Below, one piece after another: positions 22,701-31,478 of a stretch of DNA of 64,000 nucleotides. The stretch covers positions 22,931,430 through 22,995,429 of the forward strand of contig CM057129.1 in assembly GCA_029964075.1 (NCBI GenBank). The letters run 5' to 3'. The position numbers and the translations under genes were made by a program. Position 1 is the stretch's first letter. Each line of letters starts with the position of its first letter. The stretch comes from Patiria pectinifera (Eukaryota; Echinodermata; Asteroidea; Valvatida; Asterinidae). The notes below the pieces were generated by a model. The model did not search any database, was not told the DNA's origin, and was given only the letters and a program-made list of their open reading frames with translations.

Positions 22701-25700
22701 TTGGCTGATGCCCAGCAGGAGCCCCAGCCTCTGGATTTTTGTCCTCTGGGTGGTAGTGCAGCAGGCCTTGAGAATCAACTGTCTTGATTTGACCTCTGAC
22801 CCAATGACGGTTGTCAGGGGATTTAAGATGACCTGCAGTGACAAAAACAGTAGGGTCAATCTTTAAATTTAAAAATACTCAAAAATATTTTCATTAAGTT
22901 TTTGCCGTTTCTCAAGGAAATTGTGGTCAAGTGGTAAACATCTGCATTGGTAACAAGATGGTAGGTTAAAGACCCATTCCAGTTCAACCCTGTGAATGTT
23001 TTTCCAAGGGGTTGGTAAGTGACAAAATCTAATGTTAAAATGTACATCTCTCAAAGCAAAACTTCTAAAAAATTTCACAATCTGGGACATAACGTCCCTA
23101 CAGACCTGCCTAACAACTGCCTGTCCAATGAGGAGAGGCACAGCCAGTAGGCAGTCCAGCACAAAACCAATCACAGCGCTGTGTTTCATCTCCGCACCCT
23201 CAGACTCAACGGCCAGAACATTCAGAGCCGTCTCCATGTGGTTGCTAAGCAACGCCAGGGGGGTGTTGCCAGGGCCCTCCTTGGCCACCAAAGAGACAAG
23301 ATGACCGCTGGCTGTGACACTGTCACCTCGCTTTGCGGCTGCGGCAAACAGGTCAGGTGACGTCTCTGCAGCCAATCGGAGCAGGACTCCTGGTCGGACC
23401 TCCAAGGCATTGATTTCTATTGGTGGCGACACACTTTGACCTGAAAGTCAACATCAAAAGTTTTGGATTTCTTATTTCAAATTACATCCTTTTTGGTTAT
23501 AGCTAAATTTTTATTAAAATCTGCGAAGAACTTGTACCACAAGCAAAGTCACATAAGTGGCTTTAAAAATTACTTTACACAGTGAAATTCTGCCAAAGAT
23601 TCTCATGCTTTCCTGTAAAAAATTACAACCAGCACTGATAAATTACAAACGGGAGAGATGCTATAGTACCAAATTCTCAGATTCAACCTAAACAGGCCTT
23701 CCTAAATTCTGTTCCAGAAAGAGATAGCTCGCTGGTCGAGTGATAAGACACCTGCACTAGAAAGCAGGAGGTCCTGGGTTGAGTCCCACTCGAGTGATTG
23801 TTTCCAACTTTCACTCGGGAGGTAACACACTGAGTATACAGTGTTTAAACATCGGTGGGCAAAACCTAATTTAAAAAAAAATTCCATCTTATAATAGAAA
23901 GAGATATGTAATCACACAAATGCCATACCAGGATTTCTTTCCAGAAATGCTTTCAGGTTTCCATGTTCCGGCTCAAAGACCATCGACCAATGAGACCACT
24001 CGGCTAGATCCTCCAGCAAAGGGGCAGAGGCCAGACATGCGAGGGCGCTCTCCAGGCTCTGAGAGCCAAACAAGCCGACGTCCTTGCGTTTACTCTCATT
24101 CCGCCTTTAAAAGAATGTGTGCGAAAGAAAATAAGCTACATAGAACACTGCTGAATCCAAGAGTGGGAGGGGCAGGGAGGTGAAGCCCCCTGTGCTAATT
24201 TCTCTTCGTTGGCAATGCTTCTCATAACAGGCATGCAACTGGGAAGTAACTAAACAAAATAAAGAGGGAACAAAATAAAGAGGGAATTCCAAACTTTACA
24301 AGACTTTAAACAAAGTTTTTTAAATTTTAATGGCATACGTGTGCATTGAAAAAAGTTTAAATCAGCTGATACAAGGGAAAATTGCATGCCTGATACAAGC
24401 TTTCTTTCCTACCATGTCTGCGAAACTTGCTGGAACTTGTCAATAGTTGTGAATAAGAATGCTCAAGTTGACATTGTAATATATTCAAATATTGTGTGTG
24501 TAAAAATGTTGACTATTCTCATTACCTTTCGCTATACATAATTTCCAAAAACTTCTTTTATGCAACTCTGGTGAAATAGGACTCCTTAATTTGGGTCGGG
24601 TCATAGACAACTAAAATCACACCTATTTGATGCACACAATGCCGTCTCGTAGATGACGGCATTTTGCTCCTCTTGCTGGCCTAATTTACTGGCCATCTTG
24701 ATGATTTGTTGACTCAGCCGATTGACAGGTCCATGTCCTAGCTCCTCCACGCTGCTGACCTGGTAGTGGGCACACAGGCACATATCCAGGGTGTCTTGAG
24801 ATTCCTAAAAAAAAAAGGGTAAAGTTAAGGAATCCAAGGAAAGCTTAATTTGTTTCTACAAGAAGGTATGGACAGTGTGCATGAAAAGTAGATGGCTGCA
24901 TTAGAGCTCTAGTGGGAAGGACGCACCAGAGTTCTTGTGTGCATGGTGTGAAGTATACACACAACTAATTTTCTTCCATGAGCGTCAGGCACCATCGCGT
25001 TAGCAATAGGGTTCAGAGGAGTTGCGGCACCTACATTGAGACCCAGTAATGGAACTGACGAGGCAGTAGCTACAGCTGGTGAGCTCCTAATAAACCTGAC
25101 GCGTCCCACCTGGAAAGCGCACTTGTATAAAACAAAGCGTTACGTCATTAAGTCTTAGGTCAATTTTAATAGATCTAAGACTTAATGACGACACGCTTTG
25201 TTTACTTGGAAAGACACTTGGAAAAGCATCCAAGCATCTCTCCAAGTGGTCCCTCCCAACTTTCTCTTCATAACGGTCAAGGGAATGCTTGTGCATGGAA
25301 CCAAGAGTTACTTCTCATAAGTTGCATGAATCAAGTGATATAGCATCTGATTTTAGCTGATTTTAAGCATTAATACATTCAATGCAATTCTGGAGCATTT
25401 TCGTGATGAGAGAATAGGAAAGAGTTTTTTTTAGAAGAATAAACTAATTGTAGCTAGGTTCATATCCAAGTGAATTATGTTCTTCTTGTTCCTTACCCAA
25501 ACTGTAATTTTTTCTGGAGTACCAGAAGTCTTTAAGACTTCCAAGAAATAAGAGAACTTTACCTTTTCATTATTGAGTCATGGCTCTGGAGGTTTTTTTT
25601 TACGGATCGAAAACTATTTTATCTTGTTGGGTAGTGCATTGCGAGTGTGGAAGATAAACAAGTATAATTTAAATAGCCAATACCACGTGACTCACTCTCA

Positions 25701-28700
25701 GCCAATCAGGAGACAGAATCTGTCCCCAAGGTGTTAGATCACATGCTCTAACTAGAAAAAGTTTGGAAAGGGGATCTTTTTCACCAAGTTATAAATATTT
25801 CTTTCAGGTGTTGCTTATAACACATACTTTGCAAGGGTCGCACTGTCGGATGAATTCCACCAGATCCATGCGTGAGGGTCTGTAGATGGACCCCTGGCTG
25901 GGGTTGCTGGATACCAGCCCCATCAGGGTACCGCCAACACTCTCCAAAACCTGAGCAAATGTTAAAACATATATTTTTAAAGGATCGTTAGAGAAGCATA
26001 TTTATCAATGTATGTGGGTATATTAACCCAAGTTGCTATGACATAAAAAAAAAAATTGCATTACATTTTGGTAGTTAGATAGGACTTTGTTATGTCACAA
26101 CCATGCCATGGCTTAAATACATTTAAAACAGATTTCTTGCCATGTAACTATGACTTTCCTCCTCCTTTGTAGCAGTAATAGGGAGAAATTTTAATGTTTT
26201 AGTTTTTATGCTAATGAAAATTTCCATATTCATGGGCCAACACATGATGTCATTCAAGGCAGAACAGTAGTGTCTCCATAGCTTTGTGTACACATTAATT
26301 TCTCGGCAAAATTATCTGCCTGCCTGCCAAATCTTGTGTCCATGGGCAAACGTGTCCATATTGTCCTTTGGTGCCCGCAATCGCCCGCTTTGAACAGTGC
26401 CCCTGTTGGAAGATGTTGTCGGCGCAGAGTGACCGGGAACAAAATGGTTAATTTTAGGTGGTCTAGTGATGCTCTTGCCCATTGGTGCCATTTGCCATCT
26501 TGGGTATGCATAACACCATAGCCCATGCACAACAGAACAGGAAAATCGTATCATGCCAAATACTGAACGTAAAGGGTCTAAAAGCACAAGGACAAATAAA
26601 ACTGAAAAACGCTGATTAACCAGGAAAACAACAATTTGTTTGATATTGTTACCTCTGGATGATCCAGTGAAAGGAACTGTAGGAAGGTTTTCCTGGCTCG
26701 GCTGAGCGAAACAAAGTCCTGAAAGTCAAAATGCTTGCAAAGTTTGTCCTCGATGCGGGCAAGGTCTCTGAGATTGACATTTCCATGCTGAATACGTTCC
26801 AGGTAACGCTGCAGCTCTTCGCGGACTTGATCTAGGAGGCAAAAAAGAAAAAAAGAAACAAAGAGGTTTGTAGCAATTTTTGACACATAGCCGACTTCTC
26901 AAAGAATACTTTGGAAAGCTTCAACTAATTTCATTTATTTGTCCAACTTTGTACATATTTGGTTTTGCACACTGTGCACTGTGTACAAGCGCACTTTGGA
27001 ATACACAAAGCAGATATGGAAAAAATCTGGCACAGCTTTCATAACAATTTGTACACATTCCAAACCAACCACATTTCTCTCATTCAGTTGGTACCATCTG
27101 TTACTTTGGCTGCATACAATTTGAGTGTTTAGCCTATTTACCACTGGCAATGTAATAAAAGATTTTGTAAAAATGAGGAAAATAGAGCCCAGCTACTTTT
27201 AGTATCCCATCACAGTTGGGCTACAACATCACAGTGAATGATTTTGTAAGATCCAAGAATTAGGCTCCTATAAAAATATGCCTCTAGGGAATAATTTGCT
27301 TTAAATTCTTTATTGTAATCTTTCACGGGGGTGTTTAAAAAACTTGGCCTCATCTCTGGCTAGAGTTATTGTCTCTGACTTGAGATTCATCAATTCAGTA
27401 TCAGATCCTTTGTACCTGGTCAGATTTTTTGTTGTTATCTTGCTTCTCCTTTGGAAACAGAAGTCTTCAAAATGATGCTGAAGACAGATATGAAGTTGGA
27501 GCCAGAGACAAAGCCACTGTTTTAAGAAACCCATACCTTCAGTTGGTTTTGATTTGACTGGGCTTCTCTCCTCCTCATCAGGACCTCTTTCCTCCTCATC
27601 TTCGTCTTCAGAATCCAGAATCCCCTCTGGAAGGTCACTGGGTCGACTAAGGTCACCACTACAAATAGCCAACTGGAACAGCGACCGGCTCAGCCTGTCC
27701 ATAACCATGCTTTTCAGCGCCAAGCAGAACTGCTTCAGGTGTCTGCTGTAGACAGTCAACTCGTAGGCATTGTCAAACACCATGTTCACCGCCTCTGCCG
27801 CTGTCACGTTGCAGTAGCGGCGCCGCACCTCCAGCATAGGGCCCGGGGGGAACTGGTGCCCGGTAATGTCTGCAGGTGATATCACAGCTTTGCGGATTTT
27901 CTCCATGGCTTCAGTCACCTCTTCAGTCATGGAAGTCTTTATGTTTTCACGAGCCCGGTCCATGGTTGTTTTCTGTTCACGCTTGGCAGTCTTGAGTGCC
28001 TGAAAAAAATTAATAAAAAGTAGCATTTATTATTTCATAAATTTAGAAGTGTAAGGGAATGTAAAATTGTACCTCTTTAATTTAGTACAAAGACCTTCTT
28101 TTTCTTTTCGAGCTAGAAATCATCTTTAAGAAATCATTGTTACAAGGTTTGTGCGTGTGAGTAAATGTGTAATGGAATTGTAAATTAACTTCAGAATAGA
28201 AATAAAAGGATACTTACTGCAATGCCAAGACCGACACTCTGGATTCGCAAGCCCAAGTCATATGGCCCTTCCAGATCATACTCTTCTACAACGTATTCCA
28301 TAAAGTCCTCCAACTTGACACGATCCCTCCACAGATCTTTGGCAGTCAGAAATCTGTTCAGGACTTCCAAAACATCAACGGTAGTGATCTTGGGGATATC
28401 GCTGTCATCTTTGGTTGGTGGAAACTTAAAGAATTGATAGACCAGGGGCTGCTTGGATAAGGGACCTAGGTGAAGGGCAGCATAGTCAAGCTTCTCTGTC
28501 GAACCAGTTGGGGCATCCACCATAGCTAGAGATTCCCTGAGCTCGTGGAGGGTACCGATGGCCCGGACTTTGACAAATGCCTGGATGAAGGCATTGACTT
28601 TGGACTGGAGCCTCATCAACTGCTTCAGGGCTGGTAGTTGGTTCTCATTTCGTAGCCCCAGATTTTGCAAGCTGGTGGCCTGAAAATGCTGCTTGAGAAG

Positions 28701-30563
28701 CTCCACCACGCGTTCCACCGTCACCAGCTCATTGGCTGCAGCAAGGTTGTCAATAAGGGTCTGGGCCACTTCATCTAAGGTGCTCTGTTTTGGAGCTTGT
28801 TGCTTTGAGCTGCTGCTTCGTGATGAAGAAAGAGATGGGTACTGATCCAGTGGTAGGTATTCCTGTCTAGGTTTCTTTCGTTGCTGCTGCTGCTGCTGCT
28901 GCTGTTGTTGAGTTGATGCAGACCATTCCTGTTGTTTGTCTCTTGAGCTAAGGACTGCAGCATCCCTGCATTGATTTGTGTCCAGTTGTTTGACACTTGT
29001 TTTCATCTTGTGGGGCTGCCCCTGCAGCTGTTCCTTTAAATACGGCTGTGGCAACTGTGGCTGGGTTTGTTGCTGCGCATGTTCCTGCTTGATTGCAACA
29101 CTTTGCTTAGGTTTTTGGTCTCGTGGCTGTAACAGTGTCAATTCAGTTGCATCTAAGCTTCCAAACGTAATCTCTGAAGGATAACCACTACCTTTGTTTT
29201 TCTTACTTCTCTTTCCACTATCTTCCACAGGCTGTACTTTTGGCACACTTCTTATCTGCTCTTGTTGTACAAGACCAACTGCAGTTTTCTTCAGGGGCAG
29301 TTTTTGTGGTTGCTGTTGCTGAACCTGCCTTTGTTGATGTACCACAGGCCCAAGGAGACCTAGCTGTCCAGGTTGTGTATGTGGATTCTCAGTTGCAGCA
29401 CCAACATCAAGACCCATTAATGGAACTGGTGAGGCAGCAGCTACAGCTGGCGAGGCGCCTAATAAACCTGATCCACTGATGTCAAAACTTCCAAATGCAA
29501 CTCCTCCAAACCCTACTGGGGGTGGACCATAATAAACCTCTGGGGCAGCTCCCAACAGACCCAAAGAAGTCGACCCCAAACCTGTATTGTTGAACACCAT
29601 GGGAGGGAGTTGCTGACCTGAGGTGACAGCATCTCTTGCTCTCCCATCACCACCTGACTTGCTATGACCTGGTTTCAGCTGAAGAAAACGACACCTGGGT
29701 TTGTTGCACTTATTGAAGAATTCAAAACCATCCTTGCAGGTATCTATTATCAGCTGCCTCTTGGGTGCATTTTTGTGGTACTTTTGTGAGTATTTTGTGT
29801 TAATTGTTGTTAGCTTCAAACCTGCAGGGTAATTTTTAAGCAACTCTTTCAGTTCCTCTTGCAAGTTGTTAGACCGGGTCCGTTTACCATCGACTCTGTT
29901 TTGTTGAGCAGCTGCGTCTTCTGGCTTAATGCGGATATGTGGATGCTTGATGTGATCGCACTGACTGACAACCTCAAGAATGTCCCTGAATGTATCAGCA
30001 ATCGAGTCAACTGTGGTGATACCATATTCAGCAAGGTTCAGGGCTCTCTTGTACTTCTGCTCATAGGTTTCTGGCAGGGAGTGCAGTTCAATATGCCCTC
30101 CAGGTGAACTCTGAAGCAATTCCACCAAATCCTTCCTTAAGTCCACCAAGGTATCCCTCCCCACTGCCGAAGATTGATCTGTTTGATATCTCTTGGAGCT
30201 GGGCTCTGACCCTGCTGACAGATTTCCGATGTCTTTGGCTGAAGCAGTGTTGCTTTTAACTGGGTTGACTTTTCCTGCTCCACCCTTCTTCTGCGCTTTT
30301 GTGGCCACTGGCAACTTTTTCAACATCAGATATTTGGTTTTTCCAACAGTGATAATTTCTACCACATCCGCGAACAAAGCCACCAGTTGTTTAACCGAGG
30401 ATATGCCAAATTTCTTGATGGCGAGTTCCTTCTTGAATTGCTTGCTGTAGAGTGCCTGAAGATTCCCAAGGTCTATGTGAGGTTGGTTTGCTTTTAAGAG
30501 CTCCACAAGTTCTTCTCTTAATGTTGCAACCTGTTCCTCACTCATATTAGATGCAGAAGCCAT
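6867..30563 (-). CDS. LOTUS / GHKL-ATPase / NO VEIN C-terminal (DUF3883) giant protein, copy A, complete (26 coding exons)
   Basis: Spliced minus-strand gene. Exons, 5' to 3': 30563-28218, 27999-27537, 26831-26653, 25950-25828, 24804-24623, 24104-23929, 23440-23106, 22832-22560, 22211-21977, 21328-20923, 20369-20260, 20115-19938, 19725-19590, 18837-18718, 18286-18157, 17699-17587, 16120-15958, 15291-15049, 14605-14387, 13497-13307, 12464-12263, 11568-11405, 11246-9371, 9031-8885, 8350-8096, 7714-6867. I read each acceptor (AG) and donor (GT, except one GC) in the sequence. All phases match and the sum is exactly 3,270 codons plus TGA. Copy B shares the boundaries of exons 5-26, which validates them. 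The start ATG at 30563 has a good context (CAAGATGG), but no in-frame stop lies between it and the exon's acceptor, so a further upstream start is possible. The family resembles animal 'protein NO VEIN-like' proteins, with added N-terminal LOTUS modules. Cellular role unknown; no signal peptide or membrane segment was noticed. Confidence 0.9.
8096..9031 (-). CDS. Copy A exons 24-25: proline-rich linker
   Basis: Exons 24 (9031-8885) and 25 (8350-8096) encode about residues 2855-2988, rich in P, Q, G and S and probably disordered. Both are flanked by phase-1 introns, so either could be skipped or repeated without a frame change. Exon 25 is seven codons shorter than in copy B. Intron 25 (381 nt) holds nothing recognised. 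Confidence 0.82.
8380..8600. repeat. Interspersed repeat in intron 24 of copy A (and B)
   Basis: The stretch from ACTATAAAACGCAAGGCATG through GAAGCAGGCAACAGGCGGCG to AGGGCGAGGTGAAGCCTC recurs at 40610-40770 in copy B's intron 24 and, rearranged, at 49185-49375 in B intron 18. Presence at the same place in both genes dates it before the duplication. The family was not recognised. Confidence 0.5.
9371..11246 (-). CDS. Copy A exon 23: large 625-codon middle exon
   Basis: The largest internal exon (1,876 nt) starts after a TTTTCAG acceptor with DVTPWADLGRFWE and ends in phase 1 at GTTG|GTTAGT. It encodes about residues 2230-2854. The predicted protein is mixed helix and strand with no motif I can name; its layout fits the long segment between the ATPase and the C-terminal domain of NO VEIN-like proteins. 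Copy B's exon is seven codons longer because of an in-frame insertion near 43110. The last 250 nt differ from copy B at only about five positions, far fewer than other parts of the exon. Confidence 0.9.
11405..16120 (-). CDS. Copy A exons 17-22: helical middle region
   Basis: Six exons (16120-15958, 15291-15049, 14605-14387, 13497-13307, 12464-12263, 11568-11405) encode about residues 1836-2229. I recognise no named domain beyond similarity of layout to NO VEIN-like proteins. Exon 17 ends at a non-canonical GC donor (AAG|GCAAGT), which is the only donor here that keeps the frame. Exon 19 must end at the donor TCAG|GTGATT (14387), because reading on gives a stop 25 nt later, and the next exon continues in phase 1. 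Exons 17 and 20 are almost identical to copy B, while the introns between them are not. Confidence 0.85.
11740..12240. repeat. Degenerate CTTGTGATTTGA repeat tract, intron 21 of copy A
   Basis: About 400 bp built of diverged 10-14 bp units such as GACTTGTGATTTGA. The same tract sits in intron 21 of copy B (about 44630-44968 and 45295-45375), where it is split by a SINE. A pure GAAA microsatellite lies beside it at about 11574-11600. Confidence 0.6.
12813..12860. repeat. Perfect 22-bp-arm palindrome, intron 20 of copy A
   Basis: The arms GGAGGATTCAGGACTGTTAGG(G) and their exact complement are separated by the four-base loop CTAT. At the corresponding place in copy B's intron 20 a different and much larger fold-back element is inserted. 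Confidence 0.7.
13571..13978. repeat. Repeat R4 in intron 19 of copy A, with an internal insertion
   Basis: The outer parts match 15740-15948 in intron 17: AAAATTAGA.GCC...GCATGTGTTC, AAGGCATTTTGGTAACC, GGTCAAAG.AGC.CGGAGTG. Between them, about 13640-13885 is an extra segment with weak inverted ends (GACCCCTCTCA and TGAGAGAGGCCC), probably a small DNA transposon. Confidence 0.5.
14750..14885 (+). mobile_element. Old copy of tRNA-derived SINE1, intron 18 of copy A
   Basis: Contains box-B-like GGGTTCGAGTCCCACCTGAG followed by the SINE1 tail words AACACTGAGTATGCAGTG and GTAAAACTTAAC. The front is truncated. It is more diverged than the other SINE1 copies. Confidence 0.6.
15740..15948. repeat. 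Repeat R4, uninterrupted copy in intron 17 of copy A
   Basis: Second member of the repeat pair described at 13571-13978. It lies just inside the GC-AG intron, close to the exon 17 donor. Function and class unknown. Confidence 0.5.
16192..16575. mobile_element. Harbinger-like MITE, family H1, intron 16 of copy A
   Basis: Inverted ends GGCCCAAAAAAAAAGTCTCC/GGTTTCTGGTATG and their complement lie within a 3-bp TTA target duplication (16189-16191 and 16576-16578). The 384 bp interior contains the family words GGGCACCATTTGCAGTCATC and CCGCGTCGCCGCACCAC. There is no coding sequence. Confidence 0.78.
16909..17147. mobile_element. Small inverted-repeat transposon, intron 16 of copy A
   Basis: Inverted ends GGTCCCAATTTCATG and CATGAAATTGGGCC bound 239 bp with repeated TGCTTAC and GTTAGC words. 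Copy B reads through the site (TTGAACTTGATTACTCC), giving an empty-site comparison. Superfamily not assigned. Confidence 0.68.
17587..19725 (-). CDS. Copy A exons 13-16: rest of the ATPase module
   Basis: Exons 13 (19725-19590), 14 (18837-18718), 15 (18286-18157) and 16 (17699-17587) encode about residues 1669-1835. The pattern follows the sacsin/NO VEIN ATPase domain after the G2 motif: an LPLKG...LLLFLNRLRSIVI strand-helix, then a segment ending in GFCFIIQGDFDIPSSREDVD, which matches the usual 'nucleotide pocket closing' part of these proteins. Exon 15 has two acceptors six bases apart (18286 or 18280), both keeping frame. Introns 13 and 15 hold nothing recognised. Intron 14 contains a short fragment with a tRNA box-B-like motif near 18670. 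Confidence 0.85.
19938..21328 (-). CDS. Copy A exons 10-12: sacsin/NO VEIN-type GHKL (HATPase) ATP-binding core
   Basis: Exon 10 carries the N-box ELIQNADD at about residues 1549-1556, following a helix rich in R and E (DRQRERIGRSLKRLSEELYS). Exon 11 carries the G1 motif NNEVGF (about 1580-1585) and exon 12 the G2 motif GHKGIGFKSVF (about 1610-1620). The asparagine and glutamate needed to hold Mg-ATP in the Bergerat fold are therefore present. This arrangement is typical of sacsin and plant NO VEIN rather than Hsp90 or MutL. Exon 10 has two possible adjacent acceptors (after CTAAG or CTAAGGAG), both in frame; the first is also available in copy B. Introns 11 and 12 are short here (144 and 212 nt) but expanded in copy B. 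Confidence 0.9.
20223..20251. repeat. Perfect hairpin just inside intron 11 of copy A
   Basis: CACTGGATATTA, a five-base loop and TAATATCCAGTG form a perfect 12-bp stem that begins nine bases past exon 11's donor on the transcribed strand. Copy B has no equivalent. Confidence 0.6.
20590..20800 (+). mobile_element. tRNA-derived SINE2, intron 10 of copy A
   Basis: CTCGGTTCGAATCCCGCCC is followed by TTTTCAGTCCCAGCAC, TTCCATGGGTTTTCCCCAGA, CTCTCTACAGGTTTCTTCCG and GAGTTACAGTGACATGG. It sits in the same intron as the SINE2 in copy B, so it may predate the duplication, but I cannot prove the same insertion site. Confidence 0.7.
21376..21470 (-). pseudogene. Relic duplicate of the start of exon 10, copy A intron 9
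   Basis: Reading the minus strand, the intronic motif TTTCCGCTAG followed by GGTAGTGCCGATGATTTTCC and GGAGAAGAAATTTCACC aligns with the acceptor and first codons of exon 10 (21328), and aligns best with copy B's exon 10. It could be read with an acceptor at CGCTAG, but there is no donor, and the open frame runs into exon 10 out of phase. It is therefore a dead partial exon duplication. A matching relic exists in copy B, so it is older than the gene duplication. Confidence 0.6.
21977..24804 (-). CDS. Copy A exons 5-9: region before the ATPase
   Basis: Exons 5 (24804-24623), 6 (24104-23929), 7 (23440-23106), 8 (22832-22560) and 9 (22211-21977) encode residues 1038 to about 1437. Exon 7 looks like a helical-repeat segment; its alanine-rich stretch and LLSNHMETALNVLA resemble ankyrin-type helices, but I cannot assign it firmly. 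Exons 8 and 9 end in acidic D/E-rich stretches that lead into the ATPase. Exon 8 is three codons longer than in copy B, in the acidic tail where the two proteins differ most. Introns 5, 7 and 8 hold nothing recognised. Intron 6 carries a SINE. Confidence 0.85.
23727..23895 (+). mobile_element. tRNA-derived SINE1, intron 6 of copy A
   Basis: The box-A-type head CTCGCTGGTCGAGTG and the box B GGGTTGAGTCCC are followed by the family tail AACACACTGAGTATACAGTG and GGGCAAAACCTAATTT. An 11-bp target duplication, AGAAAGAGATA, lies at 23716-23726 and 23896-23906. The equivalent intron of copy B lacks it. Confidence 0.82.
25016..25095 (-). pseudogene. Fragment of LOTUS-gene exon 1 inside copy A intron 4
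   Basis: About 80 bp match exon 1 at 29390-29472 at roughly 80% identity in the same orientation. On the minus strand the fragment encodes SSPAVATASSVPLLGLNVG, compared with ASPAVAAASPVPLMGLDVG (about residues 370-388) in exon 1. It has no splice sites of its own. It may be a scrap of another paralogue or a local duplication. The equivalent B intron is only partly in view and shows no such match. Confidence 0.65.
25131..25203. repeat. Near-perfect inverted repeat, intron 4 of copy A
   Basis: ACAAAGCGTTACGTCATTAAG... and its complement form arms of about 27 bp with two or three mismatches around an AT-rich centre. It lies immediately beside the exon 1 fragment. Confidence 0.6.
25828..27999 (-). 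CDS. Copy A exons 2-4: helical region with acidic stretch
   Basis: Exon 2 (27999-27537) follows a poly-pyrimidine acceptor. It encodes a charged helix, then a highly acidic run (residues about 904-925, many D/E) before a phase-1 donor. Exon 3 (26831-26653) and exon 4 (25950-25828, 41 residues starting VLESVGG) follow in phase. I recognise no domain by name. The acidic run could be a flexible linker. Introns 2 (705 nt) and 3 (702 nt) are AT-rich and hold nothing I recognise. Copy B's counterparts are off the right edge, so these three boundaries rest on splice signals and frame alone. Confidence 0.8.
28218..30563 (-). CDS. Copy A exon 1: three LOTUS/OST-HTH modules plus Q/S/G-rich linker
   Basis: This exon encodes residues 1-782 and ends in phase 0 at a consensus donor (GCA|GTAAGT). 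Three winged-helix LOTUS-like repeats are visible at about residues 8-85, 136-213 and 232-297. Each starts with a helix of the LREELVELLK type, followed by a Y..K(F/Y)K..L segment and a hydrophobic helix such as FADVVEII. LOTUS/OST-HTH domains are known from Oskar, TDRD5, TDRD7 and MARF1, where they bind RNA or the helicase Vasa. Residues 300-600 are low in complexity: repeated GLLG motifs, a KKNKG basic patch, and a ten-glutamine run at about 552-561 encoded by a CAG repeat. The rest (600-782) looks helical. The start chosen is the first ATG after the acceptor-proximal stretch with a good Kozak context. The equivalent exon of copy B lies outside the window. Confidence 0.87.
28875..28904. repeat. 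CAG/CTG microsatellite coding for polyglutamine
   Basis: An in-frame triplet repeat inside copy A exon 1, reading as about ten glutamines on the minus strand. Probably length-variable. Confidence 0.85.
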
Positions 30564-30610
30564 CTTGACATGAATATATGTATCCTTCAAATTAACAAGG
30601 ACTTGTCTTC
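30564..30610 (-). other. 5' untranslated part of copy A exon 1
   Basis: A good 3' splice site (TTTTTCTTCACAG|GAAG, AG at 30611-30612) begins the exon 47 nt before the chosen ATG. The presence of an acceptor means at least one more 5' exon and the promoter lie upstream, at higher coordinates; I could not place them with confidence. The 47 nt are open in the coding frame. Confidence 0.6.
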
Positions 30611-31041
30611 CTGTGAAGAAAAAGAACATATCTGTAAAGTCCATTGTACAAAGTCTGGAATGGACTTGAGGCCTACCTTATCCAGTGAATATAGGTTTCC
30701 TAAATAGAATTAAATGGAAACTGTCACTTAATTTTCACATATTAATCCACAAATTTATGTATGAAGCTGAATTGTGAGAAAACGAAAATTTTGGTTGAAA
30801 CTGAATTATGTGCCCTTTTATGGTTGAGTTCAAACTGATTTATTAGGGGGCCTAAACATTCATCTTTGAGAGATTTGAGACCGAAACAAGCTCTCTGAAT
30901 ATTTTACCCTACAGGCCTAATCTCTGACTGCCTAATTTCTCTGAAGTGATATCCTTTACGTATATCTTTTACGTCTTAATTAAGGTGTCATTTACTTTTG
31001 CTTTAATTTTCAGAAATGGATGGATTAGGGCTACTATTTTA

Positions 31042-31311
31042 GGGGCAGATCTGGGGGGGGGCCCCTGGGGTCCAGCCTTTAAATCCCCCCTTTTGCTTAA
31101 AAAAGCAAGATAGAGAGAGGGAGAGAGACTCAAAAAGAAAAGAAAAGGGGGTCTGTCATACTTTTACAACACTTAAAAGGCAACGGGACCAAGAACTGCA
31201 ACTGATGCAATTTCTGACCACTTTAAGCATTTAATTGGGCCTTTGGTGGTGTATGCAGTGCCTGCCTTTGTTGCAACGTCACTTAAAAAAAAAGGGGGGT
31301 TCATTTTGGGA
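31042..31311. mobile_element. Diverged relative of family G1
   Basis: Shares the G-run edges and the internal words GATGCAATTTCTGACCACTTTAA and CAGTGCCTGCCTTTGTTGC with family G1, but is broken by a purine-rich AG/GA insertion at about 31105-31150. Confidence 0.45.
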
Positions 31312-31478
31312 GGGATGCCAGGACCGTGTTGGCTGATGACGTCATCGTGACAAAACTTCAGATTATGCATATTATTAACATTATCGAACCTCACACCAAG
31401 TTTCATGACGATCAGACCTTTCCTTATATAAAGCCACCCTTTGATACTATTCATCAGGTGAATTTACGTCGGGTGATG

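Noticed and set aside
24909-25109. Small open frame resembling part of the LOTUS protein
   Set aside because: Only about 80 bp match exon 1 and the rest is unrelated. No splice sites. Treated as a stranded fragment.
30672-30680. Donor-like AAG|GTAGGC just upstream of copy A exon 1
   Set aside because: It would make an intron of only about 66 nt, and no supporting coding signal exists.
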